From: Billgrantia saliphila
GTDB lineage: Bacteria; Pseudomonadota; Gammaproteobacteria; Pseudomonadales; Halomonadaceae
Assembly: GCF_002930105.1 (NCBI RefSeq)
Contig: NZ_PJRN01000006.1
Span: 1 to 64,000 of the forward strand
DNA length: 64,000 nucleotides
Reading direction: 5' to 3'
The position numbers and the translations under genes are program-made. Each line of letters starts with the position of its first letter. Positions within the stretch are counted from its first letter, which is position 1. The notes under the pieces were generated by a model, which did not search any database, was not told where the DNA came from, and saw only the letters and a program-made list of their open reading frames with translations. Below are positions 41,638 through 48,859 of the stretch, piece by piece.

Positions 41638-42714
41638 ATGACCGACGAGACACAGCGCCCTCACCGTACACGCCGCGATTCCGGCAACGTGACGCTGCAG
41701 GATATCGCCGCGCACGCGGGCGTCTCGCGTTCCACGGTCTCGCTGGTGCTGCGCGAGAGCCCGTTGGTCGCCAAGCGCACCCGCGAACAGGTCCGCCGCT
41801 CGATCAAGGCGCTGGGCTACGTCTACAACCGGGGCGCTGCCGCCTTGCGAGCTACCCGCACCTCGACCCTGGGCGTGGTGGTCTACGACATCGCCAACCC
41901 CTTCTTCGGCGCCATGGTGGCGGGTATCGACGCCGCCCTGAACCGCGAGGGCTATGTCTCCTTCCTGGCCAACAGCGAGGACTCCCCCGAACGCCAGCAG
42001 CGCTTCCTGGAACGCATGCGCGAGCATCGCGTCGACGGCATCCTGCTGTGCCCGGCGGAAGGCACCGACCCCGCCCTGGTCGCGACGCTGGAAGCGTGGA
42101 AGCTGCCCTGCGTGCAGGTGCTGCGCCATATCGGCACACCGCCCTACGACTACGCCGGTACCGACTTTCGCCAAGGTGTCGGGTTGGCCATCGATCATCT
42201 CGTCGCACGCGGCCACGAGCGCATCGCCTTCATCGGCGGTCATACCGAGCACTCGGCGACCCGAGAGCGCTGGCAGGGCTACCGCGAGGCCATCTCCCGT
42301 CATGGCCTGGGCTATCAGCGCCTGCTGCGCTCGACCGTGACCCGCCGCGACGGCTTCGAGGCCATTCAGCAACTGCTGGGCGAATCGCCGCCACCGACCG
42401 CCGTGGTGTGCCACAACGACCTGGTCGCCTTCGGCGCCATGCTCGGCCTGCAGCGCCAGGGCCTCACCCCGGGGGTGGACTGCGCGGTGATCGGCACCGA
42501 CGACGTCGAAGAGGCGGCGCTGAGCGCCCCGGCACTGACCAGCATCGCCACCCACCCCTACGCAGTAGGCCGGGAGGCGGCCCGCCTGGCCCTGCGGCGC
42601 ATCCAGACCCCCGACGGGGCGCGCGAGCAGGTCGTGCTCGCCCCCCAGCTCAGGGTACGCGAGTCCTGCGGCGCCTCGCTGGCCCACGACAGGCCACTCG
42701 CCGCGACTCCCTGA
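41638..42714 (+). CDS. LacI-family repressor of the TRAP operon
   Basis: 358 aa from ATG (MTDETQRPHRTR); a GTG six codons earlier is in frame. Helix-turn-helix TLQDIAAHAGVSRSTVSLVL, hinge helix region YNRGAAALRATRTSTLG, effector domain with VVYDIANPFFGAMVAGIDAALN and VVCHNDLVAFGAMLGLQRQG. It is encoded directly before dctPQM and flanked by two copies of the TGGATCRATCCAAAAA site. It most likely represses itself and the carrier until a sugar acid binds. Confidence 0.88.
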   Translation: MTDETQRPHRTRRDSGNVTLQDIAAHAGVSRSTVSLVLRESPLVAKRTREQVRRSIKALGYVYNRGAAALRATRTSTLGVVVYDIANPFFGAMVAGIDAALNREGYVSFLANSEDSPERQQRFLERMREHRVDGILLCPAEGTDPALVATLEAWKLPCVQVLRHIGTPPYDYAGTDFRQGVGLAIDHLVARGHERIAFIGGHTEHSATRERWQGYREAISRHGLGYQRLLRSTVTRRDGFEAIQQLLGESPPPTAVVCHNDLVAFGAMLGLQRQGLTPGVDCAVIGTDDVEEAALSAPALTSIATHPYAVGREAARLALRRIQTPDGAREQVVLAPQLRVRESCGASLAHDRPLAATP

Positions 42715-42785
42715 AGCGGCAACCGCCGCGAACGCCAGCCACCCCACGCCACCCATGTGGCTTCGACATAACAAGAGGTGTTTTT

Positions 42786-43799
42786 ATGACTCACAGCTGG
42801 ATCGATCCAAAAATCGCCCCCCGGCCCATCGCGGCCGGACTGCTCGCCGGTGCCACGCTGGTCGCCGCCCTGGGCATGGCCGGCACGGCGCAAGCCGTGG
42901 AGCTGCGCTTCGGTCACGGCGGCACCGAGGACACCGCCTACCACCTGGGCGCAACCCGGTTCAAGGAGCTGCTCGACGAGAAGAGCGAAGGCGAGATCGG
43001 CGTCGAGATCCTAGGCAACTCGGTGCTCGGCCACGAGACCGAGATGTTCGAGCAGCAGATGGCCGGGGCGCTCGACCTCTCGATCATCAACCCCGGGCTG
43101 ATCACCGACTTCTCCTCCACCGCCAACGTGTTCTCGATCCCCTTCCTCTATCGCGACGAACAGCATTGGCAAGCGGTGCTTGACGGAGAGGTGGGCCGGG
43201 AGATCGCCGATCGCATCAGCGCGGAGACCGATGTGCGCATTCTCGCCTTCTACGGCGGCGGCAAGCGTCAGATCGTCAGTACCGAGCCGCTGGAGAGCCT
43301 CGACGATCTCGAAGGCTTGAAGCTGCGCACCAATCCCACCAAGCCACTGATCACTGCTTGGGAGGCGCTGGGCGCCGATCCCACGGTAATGGAGTGGGAA
43401 GAGATCTATACCGGCCTGCAGGTGGGCGCCATCGACGGCCTGCTCAACGAGGCCGAGTGGATTCATCGCATGCGCTTCCACGAGGTCGCGCCGCACATCG
43501 GGCTCTCCGAGCACGACATCACCGTACGTCTGCTGACCATGTCGCAGATGAGCTGGGACCGACTCTCCGAGGAGCAGCAGCAGATGGTGCAGGAAGCCGC
43601 CGAGGAGTCGGCAAGCTATGCCCGCGAGGTACAGCTCAAGCAGGACGCCGAGGCGCTCGACCTGCTGGCCGAAGAGGGCGCCACCCTGCATGAGCTCGAT
43701 CGGGAGCGCATGCAGTCAGTGGTGGAGGAGCCGTTGCAGAGCGTAATCGAGGAAATGGGCCTTGCCGATCTGCATCGCATGATCGTCGACGCCGAGTGA
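42786..43799 (+). CDS. dctP: DctP-type TRAP solute-binding protein
   Basis: 337 aa from ATG with AGAGGTG seven nt upstream. The signal peptide has an unusually long start region (MTHSWIDPKIAPRP) before the hydrophobic stretch, cleaved near AQA-VE. The mature DctP fold opens LRFGHGGTEDTAYHLGATRFKELL and has the ligand-binding Arg segment LKLRTNPTKPLITAWEALGADP. Codons 5-9 (WIDPK) coincide with a repressor site, which may explain the odd N-terminus. The likely substrate is a sugar acid from the neighbouring catabolic genes. Confidence 0.92.
   Translation: MTHSWIDPKIAPRPIAAGLLAGATLVAALGMAGTAQAVELRFGHGGTEDTAYHLGATRFKELLDEKSEGEIGVEILGNSVLGHETEMFEQQMAGALDLSIINPGLITDFSSTANVFSIPFLYRDEQHWQAVLDGEVGREIADRISAETDVRILAFYGGGKRQIVSTEPLESLDDLEGLKLRTNPTKPLITAWEALGADPTVMEWEEIYTGLQVGAIDGLLNEAEWIHRMRFHEVAPHIGLSEHDITVRLLTMSQMSWDRLSEEQQQMVQEAAEESASYAREVQLKQDAEALDLLAEEGATLHELDRERMQSVVEEPLQSVIEEMGLADLHRMIVDAE
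42798..42813. promoter_or_regulatory. Operator copy inside dctP coding start
   Basis: TGGATCGATCCAAAAA. It matches 15 of 16 bases of the site upstream of the second lacI gene (TGGATCAATCCAAAAA) and has the symmetric core TGGATCGATCCA. It lies 12 bp inside the dctP reading frame. Confidence 0.75.
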
Positions 43800-43853
43800 G
43801 CACCCGCGCCCGGCAGTGCCGGGCGCCCCTCTCACGACCCACAGGAAACCGTC

Positions 43854-44471
43854 ATGTCCCGTTTGCTTCAAGGCCTGGCATGGCTCAATCGCGGTATCGA
43901 GCGTCTGCTGCATGTGCTGCTGCTGGCGCTGGTGTTCGGCTTCATCCTGTTCATCATCTACCAGGTGCTGAGCCGCAACCTGCCCTTCATGCCACGTCTC
44001 TACTGGACCGAGGAGTTCAGTCGTTTCGCCTTTCAGTGGATGGTCATGCTGGGTGCTGCCGTCGGCGTTCTGCATGCCGACCACTTCGTGCTCGAAGCCT
44101 TTCCTCGCGGCACGCGGGCCGACCTTTTTACCCGCGTCGTCCGCGATCTGGCCTGCCTGCTGCTCGGCATTCTCTTCGTCGTATACGGCAAGGACTTCGG
44201 CCTGTCCGGACTGCGCCGCAACGCCACCGCCTCGGGGCTGTCGATGGTCTACGTCTATTCGGTCTTCGCCGTCAGCGGAGCGTTCATGGTGCTGTTCAGC
44301 CTCCAGCGATTGCTGCACGCCGCGCTGTACGGCATGGACGACATGGAGCGGAGCCTGAACACACCGAGCGATCTCGACGCCATCGATGTCAGTGAGTCGG
44401 GCAACACACCGCTGAACGTCAAGCACGGCGACACTCCTCTCGATCCCAACCGGCATGGAGGCGACCGCTGA
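43854..44471 (+). CDS. dctQ: TRAP transporter small membrane subunit DctQ
   Basis: 205 aa. Four membrane helices are expected in the first ~165 residues, with the DctQ-family TEEFSRFAFQWMVMLGAAVGVLHADHF in the middle. The C-terminal ~40 residues are a polar cytoplasmic tail, longer than usual. The stop and the dctM start overlap (TGATG). Confidence 0.92.
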   Translation: MSRLLQGLAWLNRGIERLLHVLLLALVFGFILFIIYQVLSRNLPFMPRLYWTEEFSRFAFQWMVMLGAAVGVLHADHFVLEAFPRGTRADLFTRVVRDLACLLLGILFVVYGKDFGLSGLRRNATASGLSMVYVYSVFAVSGAFMVLFSLQRLLHAALYGMDDMERSLNTPSDLDAIDVSESGNTPLNVKHGDTPLDPNRHGGDR

Positions 44472-45778
44472 TGCTGCCCATGGAGTGGATATTCTTCTTG
44501 CCCTGGCTGCTGTTCGGCCTGCTGGGGGTGCTCATCGTAGCCGGCGTGCCGATCGCCATGGCGCTGATTCTCACCGCCGCCGGCATCATCGTGCTCGACC
44601 CACGCCTGACCTTCTGGGTGATGTTCCAGCGCATGTACAACGGTATGGATTCGTTCGTGTTGCTGGCCGTGCCGCTTTTCCTGCTGGCCGGCAACCTGAT
44701 GAACGCAGCGCGCATCACCGACCGGCTGATCACGCTGTGCATGCTGCTGGTCGGTCATTTCAAGGGCGCGCTGGCCCATGTCAACGTGATGGTGAGCATG
44801 CTCTTCGCCGGGGTATCCGGCTCCTCCACCGCCGACAGCGCCGGAGTAGGCACGGTGCTGATACCGGCCATGAAACGCGAGGGTTACCCGGCACACTTCG
44901 CCGTGGCGGTCACCGCCGCCTCGTCGGTGATGGGCATCATCATTCCGCCCTCGATCAACATGATCGTCTGGGGCGCCTTGACCAATACCTCGATCGCCGG
45001 GCTGTTCCTCGGCGGCATCCTGCCAGGAATCATGATCGGCGTGGCCCAGCTCGCCCTGAACCTGGTCTATGTGCGCCGCTACCAGGTGCCGGTGCGCCCA
45101 CGCGCTTCGTTCGGCGAGCTGCTGCGTTCGGGCAAGGACGGCATGATGGCGGCAGGCATCCCGGTAGTGATTATAGGCGGCATCACGCTCGGCATCGTCA
45201 CGCCCACCGAAGCGGCCATGATCGCGGTACTCTATGCATTGGCACTGGGTTTCATCGTCTATCGCGAACTCCGGTTCCGCGACGTCCTCGACGCTTCCAC
45301 CGCCACCGTGCGGCTGTGCTCGCTGTCGCTGTTCAGCCTGGTGGGGGCAGCGATCTTCGGCTACCTGATCAGCTTCTACCAGATCCCGCCCAAGCTGATG
45401 GACGGGGTCAATATTTCCGACCCGGTCGTGCTGCTGCTGATCATGACCGCGGTGATGCTGGTCATCGGCACCTTCATGGATTCGCTGCCGGCGATGGCGA
45501 TCATGGCGCCGATCTTCCAGCCCTTGGCGATGCAGGCCGGCATCCATCCAGTGCAGTTCGGGGTGATCGGCGTGATGGCGCTGGGGCTCGGCCTGATCAC
45601 GCCGCCCTATGGCCTGTGCCTGATGATCTCGGCCAAGATCGGCGGCATCCCGCTGCTCAAGGCGCTGGGGACCACCATGCTTTACCTTGCCATTATGCTC
45701 GCCGTGATCCTGCTGCTGATTCTTTATCCTCAGTTGATCCTGGCGATTCCCGAACTGCTGGTGCCGGATTTCGTCTAA
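44471..45778 (+). CDS. dctM: TRAP transporter large permease DctM
   Basis: 435 aa, 11-12 membrane helices. Family motifs: PLFLLAGNLMNAARIT, AGVSGSSTADSAGVGTVLIPAMKREGYP, SVMGIIIPPSINMIVWG and ALGLGLITPPYGLCLMIS. It drives Na+-coupled uptake with DctP and DctQ. The operon is closed by a GC hairpin at 45784-45813. Confidence 0.95.
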   Translation: MLPMEWIFFLPWLLFGLLGVLIVAGVPIAMALILTAAGIIVLDPRLTFWVMFQRMYNGMDSFVLLAVPLFLLAGNLMNAARITDRLITLCMLLVGHFKGALAHVNVMVSMLFAGVSGSSTADSAGVGTVLIPAMKREGYPAHFAVAVTAASSVMGIIIPPSINMIVWGALTNTSIAGLFLGGILPGIMIGVAQLALNLVYVRRYQVPVRPRASFGELLRSGKDGMMAAGIPVVIIGGITLGIVTPTEAAMIAVLYALALGFIVYRELRFRDVLDASTATVRLCSLSLFSLVGAAIFGYLISFYQIPPKLMDGVNISDPVVLLLIMTAVMLVIGTFMDSLPAMAIMAPIFQPLAMQAGIHPVQFGVIGVMALGLGLITPPYGLCLMISAKIGGIPLLKALGTTMLYLAIMLAVILLLILYPQLILAIPELLVPDFV

Positions 45779-45783
45779 CCCCC

Positions 45784-45813
45784 GCGTCACGCCGCCTCGT
45801 ACAGGCGTGACGC
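45784..45813 (+). terminator. Hairpin after dctM
   Basis: 10-bp stem GCGTCACGCC/GGCGTGACGC with a 10-nt loop followed by CTCTCTC. It may be leaky, since a HAD gene begins 19 bp later. Confidence 0.6.
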
Positions 45814-45832
45814 CTCTCTCAAGAGGCTTCGT

Positions 45833-46528
45833 ATGTCCGCTCCGCTCTGTCTGCTCTTCGATTCCGACGGCACCCTGGTCGATAGCGAGATTCTGCTCGC
45901 CGAGGTCATGGGCGAGGTCCTGCCCCGCCATGGCTTACCCTTTACGGCCGCGCAGTACATGGAAGAATTTCGAGGCGTTCGCTTCCTGACCATCGTGCTC
46001 GAGCTGGAACGTCGTCATCGAGCGCTGGGCGAGGCTCAGCGGCAGGCCATGGAAGCGGCGATGCGCGAGGCGATGGAAGTGCGCATGCGCGAGCAGCTCA
46101 TGCCCATCGCCGGCATGACTGAAGCGCTGGAGGCGCTAAGCGACCATCCTCGCGCGGTGGTATCCAACGGTCCGGAGCGCAAGATTCGCTGCGCCATGGA
46201 GTGCGTCGGTTTCACTCATCACTTCAGCCAGCTGTTCAGCGCCTACACCTTGGGCGTATGGAAGCCGGACCCCGCGCTTTACCTCAAGGCGGCCGAGGCC
46301 ATGGGCCACCCGCCGGAGCGCTGCGTGGTGATCGACGATGCCGCCGTCGGCGTCGCCGCGGGCCTCGCCGCCGGTATGCAGGTAATTCACCTCAATCATT
46401 TCCCCGCCGAGGAAACAACGCCGGCCGGAGCCACCGCCATTCATCACGCCAGTGAATTGCCCGCGGCCGTGGCACGCCTGTCCCGGTCGTTGCGCCACCC
46501 AAGCACCGAGTGTCCCGATCGGGCCTGA
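45833..46528 (+). CDS. HAD-superfamily phosphatase, first paralogue
   Basis: 231 aa. Subfamily IA HAD: nucleophile motif LLFDSDGTLVDSE, helical cap, motif II AVVSNGPERK, and WKPDPALY / VVIDDAAVGVAAGLAAGM as motifs III-IV. It resembles YieH-type 6-phosphogluconate/sugar phosphatases. The gene is 54 bp from dctM, so it may be co-expressed with sugar-acid uptake. A close paralogue lies at 48860-49558. Confidence 0.85.
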   Translation: MSAPLCLLFDSDGTLVDSEILLAEVMGEVLPRHGLPFTAAQYMEEFRGVRFLTIVLELERRHRALGEAQRQAMEAAMREAMEVRMREQLMPIAGMTEALEALSDHPRAVVSNGPERKIRCAMECVGFTHHFSQLFSAYTLGVWKPDPALYLKAAEAMGHPPERCVVIDDAAVGVAAGLAAGMQVIHLNHFPAEETTPAGATAIHHASELPAAVARLSRSLRHPSTECPDRA

Positions 46529-46550
46529 CGGCTCTGATCGATTTTTTCTT
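46516..46550 (+). terminator. Terminator overlapping end of first HAD gene
   Basis: Compound stem CGATC-GGGCC-TGAC-GGCTC-T-GATCG followed by ATTTTTTCTTT. It overlaps the stop codon. Confidence 0.88.
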
Positions 46551-46636
46551 TCGCCAAGCTATATTGCATTGCAGCATAAAGTGGCTTAGTTGTGTTAGGG
46601 TGTAGCTGTCACCAAGACCCGGACAAGGAGGTCACG

Positions 46637-46987
46637 ATGCAACACGCTCAATTTCCCCTGGTACCCGCCACGCCGGCGGCGATGATGGATGTCTGGAAGC
46701 TCGGCGTGATGATGACCGAGCTCTGGACATCGTCCTTTTCGACCATCGCCATGCGCCACAACCTGTGGCAGACCCAGCCCCCTACCAGCGCAAGAATGAT
46801 CAAGGAAAACCAGCGCATGGTGAGCGAGAAGATCGAGGCGGGTATGGAAACCGGGCTCGTTTGGCAGAAAGCCATGCTTGGCATGATGTTCGGCCAGACC
46901 ACCCCCTGGTGGGTGACGAGCCGCCGCTCCATGCAGCCCTATCATCGTCGCAGCAGCGCCAACTCCCGTCGCCTTTCGCGGAAGTGA
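46637..46987 (+). CDS. Small phasin-like protein, function uncertain
   Basis: 116 aa from MQHAQFPLVPATPAAM, with a strong AAGGAGG ribosome site. An amphipathic helical middle (MIKENQRMVSEKIEAGMETG) precedes a strongly basic, Arg/Ser-rich C-terminus ending NSRRLSRK. This pattern recalls short granule-associated phasin-like proteins of proteobacteria. The upstream region has TTGCATTGCAGCA at 46564-46576, similar to TGC-rich sites bound by PhaR-type regulators. Both hints are weak. Confidence 0.6.
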   Translation: MQHAQFPLVPATPAAMMDVWKLGVMMTELWTSSFSTIAMRHNLWQTQPPTSARMIKENQRMVSEKIEAGMETGLVWQKAMLGMMFGQTTPWWVTSRRSMQPYHRRSSANSRRLSRK

Positions 46988-47083
46988 ACGGGAAGTGGCC
47001 CATCGGCGCTCGCATGCTTGCTTGCCACCCTTCGGCCCCTCCTCCTAGAGTGAGAGCTATCGCACCAGGGAGAGGTTGATACG

Positions 47084-47662
47084 ATGTCGAGCAAGCGACT
47101 CTTGTGCCTGGCGAGTGCCAGCATGCTGATGTTCGGGTTGTCTCCGGCCATGGCCGCGCCGGAGACCGCCGAAACCGATGGCGACGATCCCATGAAGGTA
47201 GAGGGCATGAGTCCCGAAGAAGCGGAGGATCAGCTGGACGCCACGCCGGAGCCGGTCGACCAGGCCAAGCTGACGGTCAGCGAGAAGGAGCCCTACGGAC
47301 GCTACCTCACCAATCAGGACGGCAAGAGCCTCTACATGTTCGATCGGGACGAACAGGACGGCGACTACAGCACCTGTGAGGAGAGTTGCGCCATCGCCTG
47401 GCCACCCTACACCACCGAAGACACTCCGGCCGCCAGTGGCGGTGTCGAGGACGATCGGCTCGGTGTCATCGAGCGCGACGACGGCACGCTACAGGTCACC
47501 TACGAGGGTTGGCCGCTCTACTTCTTCGCCCGCGACGTCTATCCTGGCGACGCCCTCGGCCAGAGCGTCGAGCACATGGGCGGTCATTGGTATCTTCTCT
47601 CGCCGGACGGCGAACCCATCGTGGCCGAGACGCGCGAGCCGGCTGAGCCGGCCGATTCCTGA
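47084..47662 (+). CDS. Secreted COG4315-type repeat protein
   Basis: 192 aa with a signal peptide ending AMA-AP. The mature protein has an acidic linker and then two copies of the 'secreted repeat' (PF03640 type): GRYLTNQDGKSLYMFDRDE with a Cys pair CEESC, and LQVTYEGWPLYFFARDVYPGD followed by GGHWYLLSPDG. These small secreted or lipid-linked domains are widespread and of unknown function. Here the mature N-terminus has no lipobox. Confidence 0.85.
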   Translation: MSSKRLLCLASASMLMFGLSPAMAAPETAETDGDDPMKVEGMSPEEAEDQLDATPEPVDQAKLTVSEKEPYGRYLTNQDGKSLYMFDRDEQDGDYSTCEESCAIAWPPYTTEDTPAASGGVEDDRLGVIERDDGTLQVTYEGWPLYFFARDVYPGDALGQSVEHMGGHWYLLSPDGEPIVAETREPAEPADS

Positions 47663-47732
47663 GTTCAACCGCTACGGTGCGAAGGTGTCACTTCGTGTCG
47701 TGAGCGGAGTCAACTGTTAGTTAAAAAAGCGA

Positions 47733-47957
47733 AAAACCCGCCCCCGGCGCATGCCGGGGGCGGATCCGAGGCAGCTGATATTCAGCTTGCAGGAGACATC
47801 GCCACATCCCTGTTGGCTACGGCCCATCCTTGAGCCCTGGTCTGGTTCTGTTCCGATCTTCACTGCCCTCCTTGGCAGTTCGTGTCTTCATGACGCTGCG
47901 AAGATCGGAACAGACGGCATCCTCCTTGATGCCAAGCCCATCCGTGGGCGTCAGACC
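47733..47957 (-). ncRNA. Candidate CsrA/RsmA-titrating RNA (CsrB/RsmZ-like)
   Basis: Immediately after the stop of the acidic-protein gene, the minus strand encodes five hairpins, each with an ANGGA hexaloop: 47949-47936 (ACGGAU), 47933-47916 (AAGGAG), 47879-47862 (AAGGAG), 47836-47821 (AAGGAU) and 47817-47801 (AGGGAU, within ACAGGGAUGU, a 10-base match to the CsrA selection consensus). The third sits inside a perfect 15-bp stem (47914-47900 with 47861-47847) that also encloses a weak fifth-of-its-kind side hairpin, giving a three-way junction. A GGA-free hairpin (47787-47773) and a strong terminator (47763-47738, then UUUUU) finish the RNA. GGA in loops of serial hairpins plus a terminator is the signature of RNAs that sequester CsrA. 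It could be a 3'-UTR product or have its own promoter; I see no clear promoter at its 5' side. Confidence 0.72.
47738..47763 (-). terminator. Rho-independent terminator of the CsrB-like RNA / acidic-protein transcript
   Basis: 11-bp stem CCGCCCCCGGC/GCCGGGGGCGG with a 4-nt loop, followed on the minus strand by GTTTTTCGCTTTTTT. Confidence 0.93.
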
Positions 47958-48392
47958 TTACCAGTCCTGGTTTTCGTCATCCTGCTCCTCTTCCCATTCT
48001 TCTTCTTCGTTCTCTTCTTCCCACTCGTCAGTCTCGAACTCGTTATCGGTTTCGAAACCGGCATCGCCTTCCGCACCGGCCCCGGCGCCTACGTCGGCAC
48101 CTGCCCCGGTATCGCCACCGACGCTTGAATCGGTACCCGCGCCAGCGCCAACGTCGCCTTCGGCGCTACCGCCCATTCCGGCATCGCCACCAGCGGAATC
48201 GGTGCCAACACCCATGTCGCTATCTGCACCGGCACCTACGCCAGCGCCAGACTCAGCTTCCGGTACCGTTTCCTGGGGCACGGCACCCTCGTCCTCTTCT
48301 TCATGGAAGTCGGCAAGCACCAGCGGGCTGGCGGTCAGACCAAACGTGATACCGACAATGCCGATTTTCTTGAGAAATTCCTTGGACATCAT
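47958..48392 (-). CDS. Acidic Gly/Ala/Asp-rich secreted protein
   Basis: 144 aa, starting with two Met and preceded by GGAGGTG. A signal peptide (residues 1-~27, GIVGITFGLTASPLVLA-D) is followed by a short acidic stretch. A low-complexity region (residues ~45-110) is built of degenerate G-A-G-x-D/S/T units, and the C-terminus is very acidic (EWEEENEEEEWEEEQDD). It is probably disordered and exported. Such acidity fits a halophile's periplasm, but I recognise no family. Its transcript would run into the GGA-hairpin RNA. Confidence 0.72.
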   Translation of the reverse strand: MMSKEFLKKIGIVGITFGLTASPLVLADFHEEEDEGAVPQETVPEAESGAGVGAGADSDMGVGTDSAGGDAGMGGSAEGDVGAGAGTDSSVGGDTGAGADVGAGAGAEGDAGFETDNEFETDEWEEENEEEEWEEEQDDENQDW

Positions 48393-48859
48393 GTTCGCAC
48401 CTCCAATGGAACGCGAGTTTTCAATTTTGAAGCCTTGGGCTTCATGTCATGCCGGCTGGCGTTCATGCCGACATGTCGTACTCACCCTGTGCTTGCACCT
48501 GTTGGGCCAGCCTGGCCAGATTAAGAAAAAATCCTTTCTAATCAATATATTGAAAAAGGGTAAATTACACCTTGCGGAGCGAGGAAGACGCTCGTGCGTT
48601 GACCATTTCTGACACATGAGTCTCTTCTAGGCAGGTATGGCCCGCCCACCGACCACGGCTTTTGAGCGATGGGCGCCATGCTTTGTCCTCGCTGGGCTTG
48701 AAGCGGCGGCGGTATGGCGCAATACTTAGGAAACAGCGTTCACTAACCTGGCAGCGCGGTGAAATGGAAATGGGCCTGCCTCAGCCTCAATTTTTTCCGG
48801 CGCTTGCCGATACCATGAGTATGGTGCTCGACAGTCCCTGACTGCGAAGGATATTGGTG
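48393..48859. other. Intergenic region between acidic protein and second HAD gene
   Basis: 467 bp without a gene. The left part is the leader of the acidic-protein gene, with hairpins (GAAGCC-CAA-GGCTTC near 48431-48445). A conspicuous AT-rich patch at about 48520-48570 (TCAATATATTGA) probably holds the minus-strand promoter. The right part precedes the HAD gene; no clear promoter motif is seen. Confidence 0.5.

Noticed and set aside
41436..42785. Long in-frame extension upstream of dctP
   Set aside because: It overlaps kguD and the LacI gene in another frame. A ribosome site and signal peptide start at ATG 42786.
47847..47914. 15-bp inverted repeat as ends of a small transposable element
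   Set aside because: No flanking target duplication is visible, and the repeat forms a coherent part of a series of GGA hairpins ending in a terminator.
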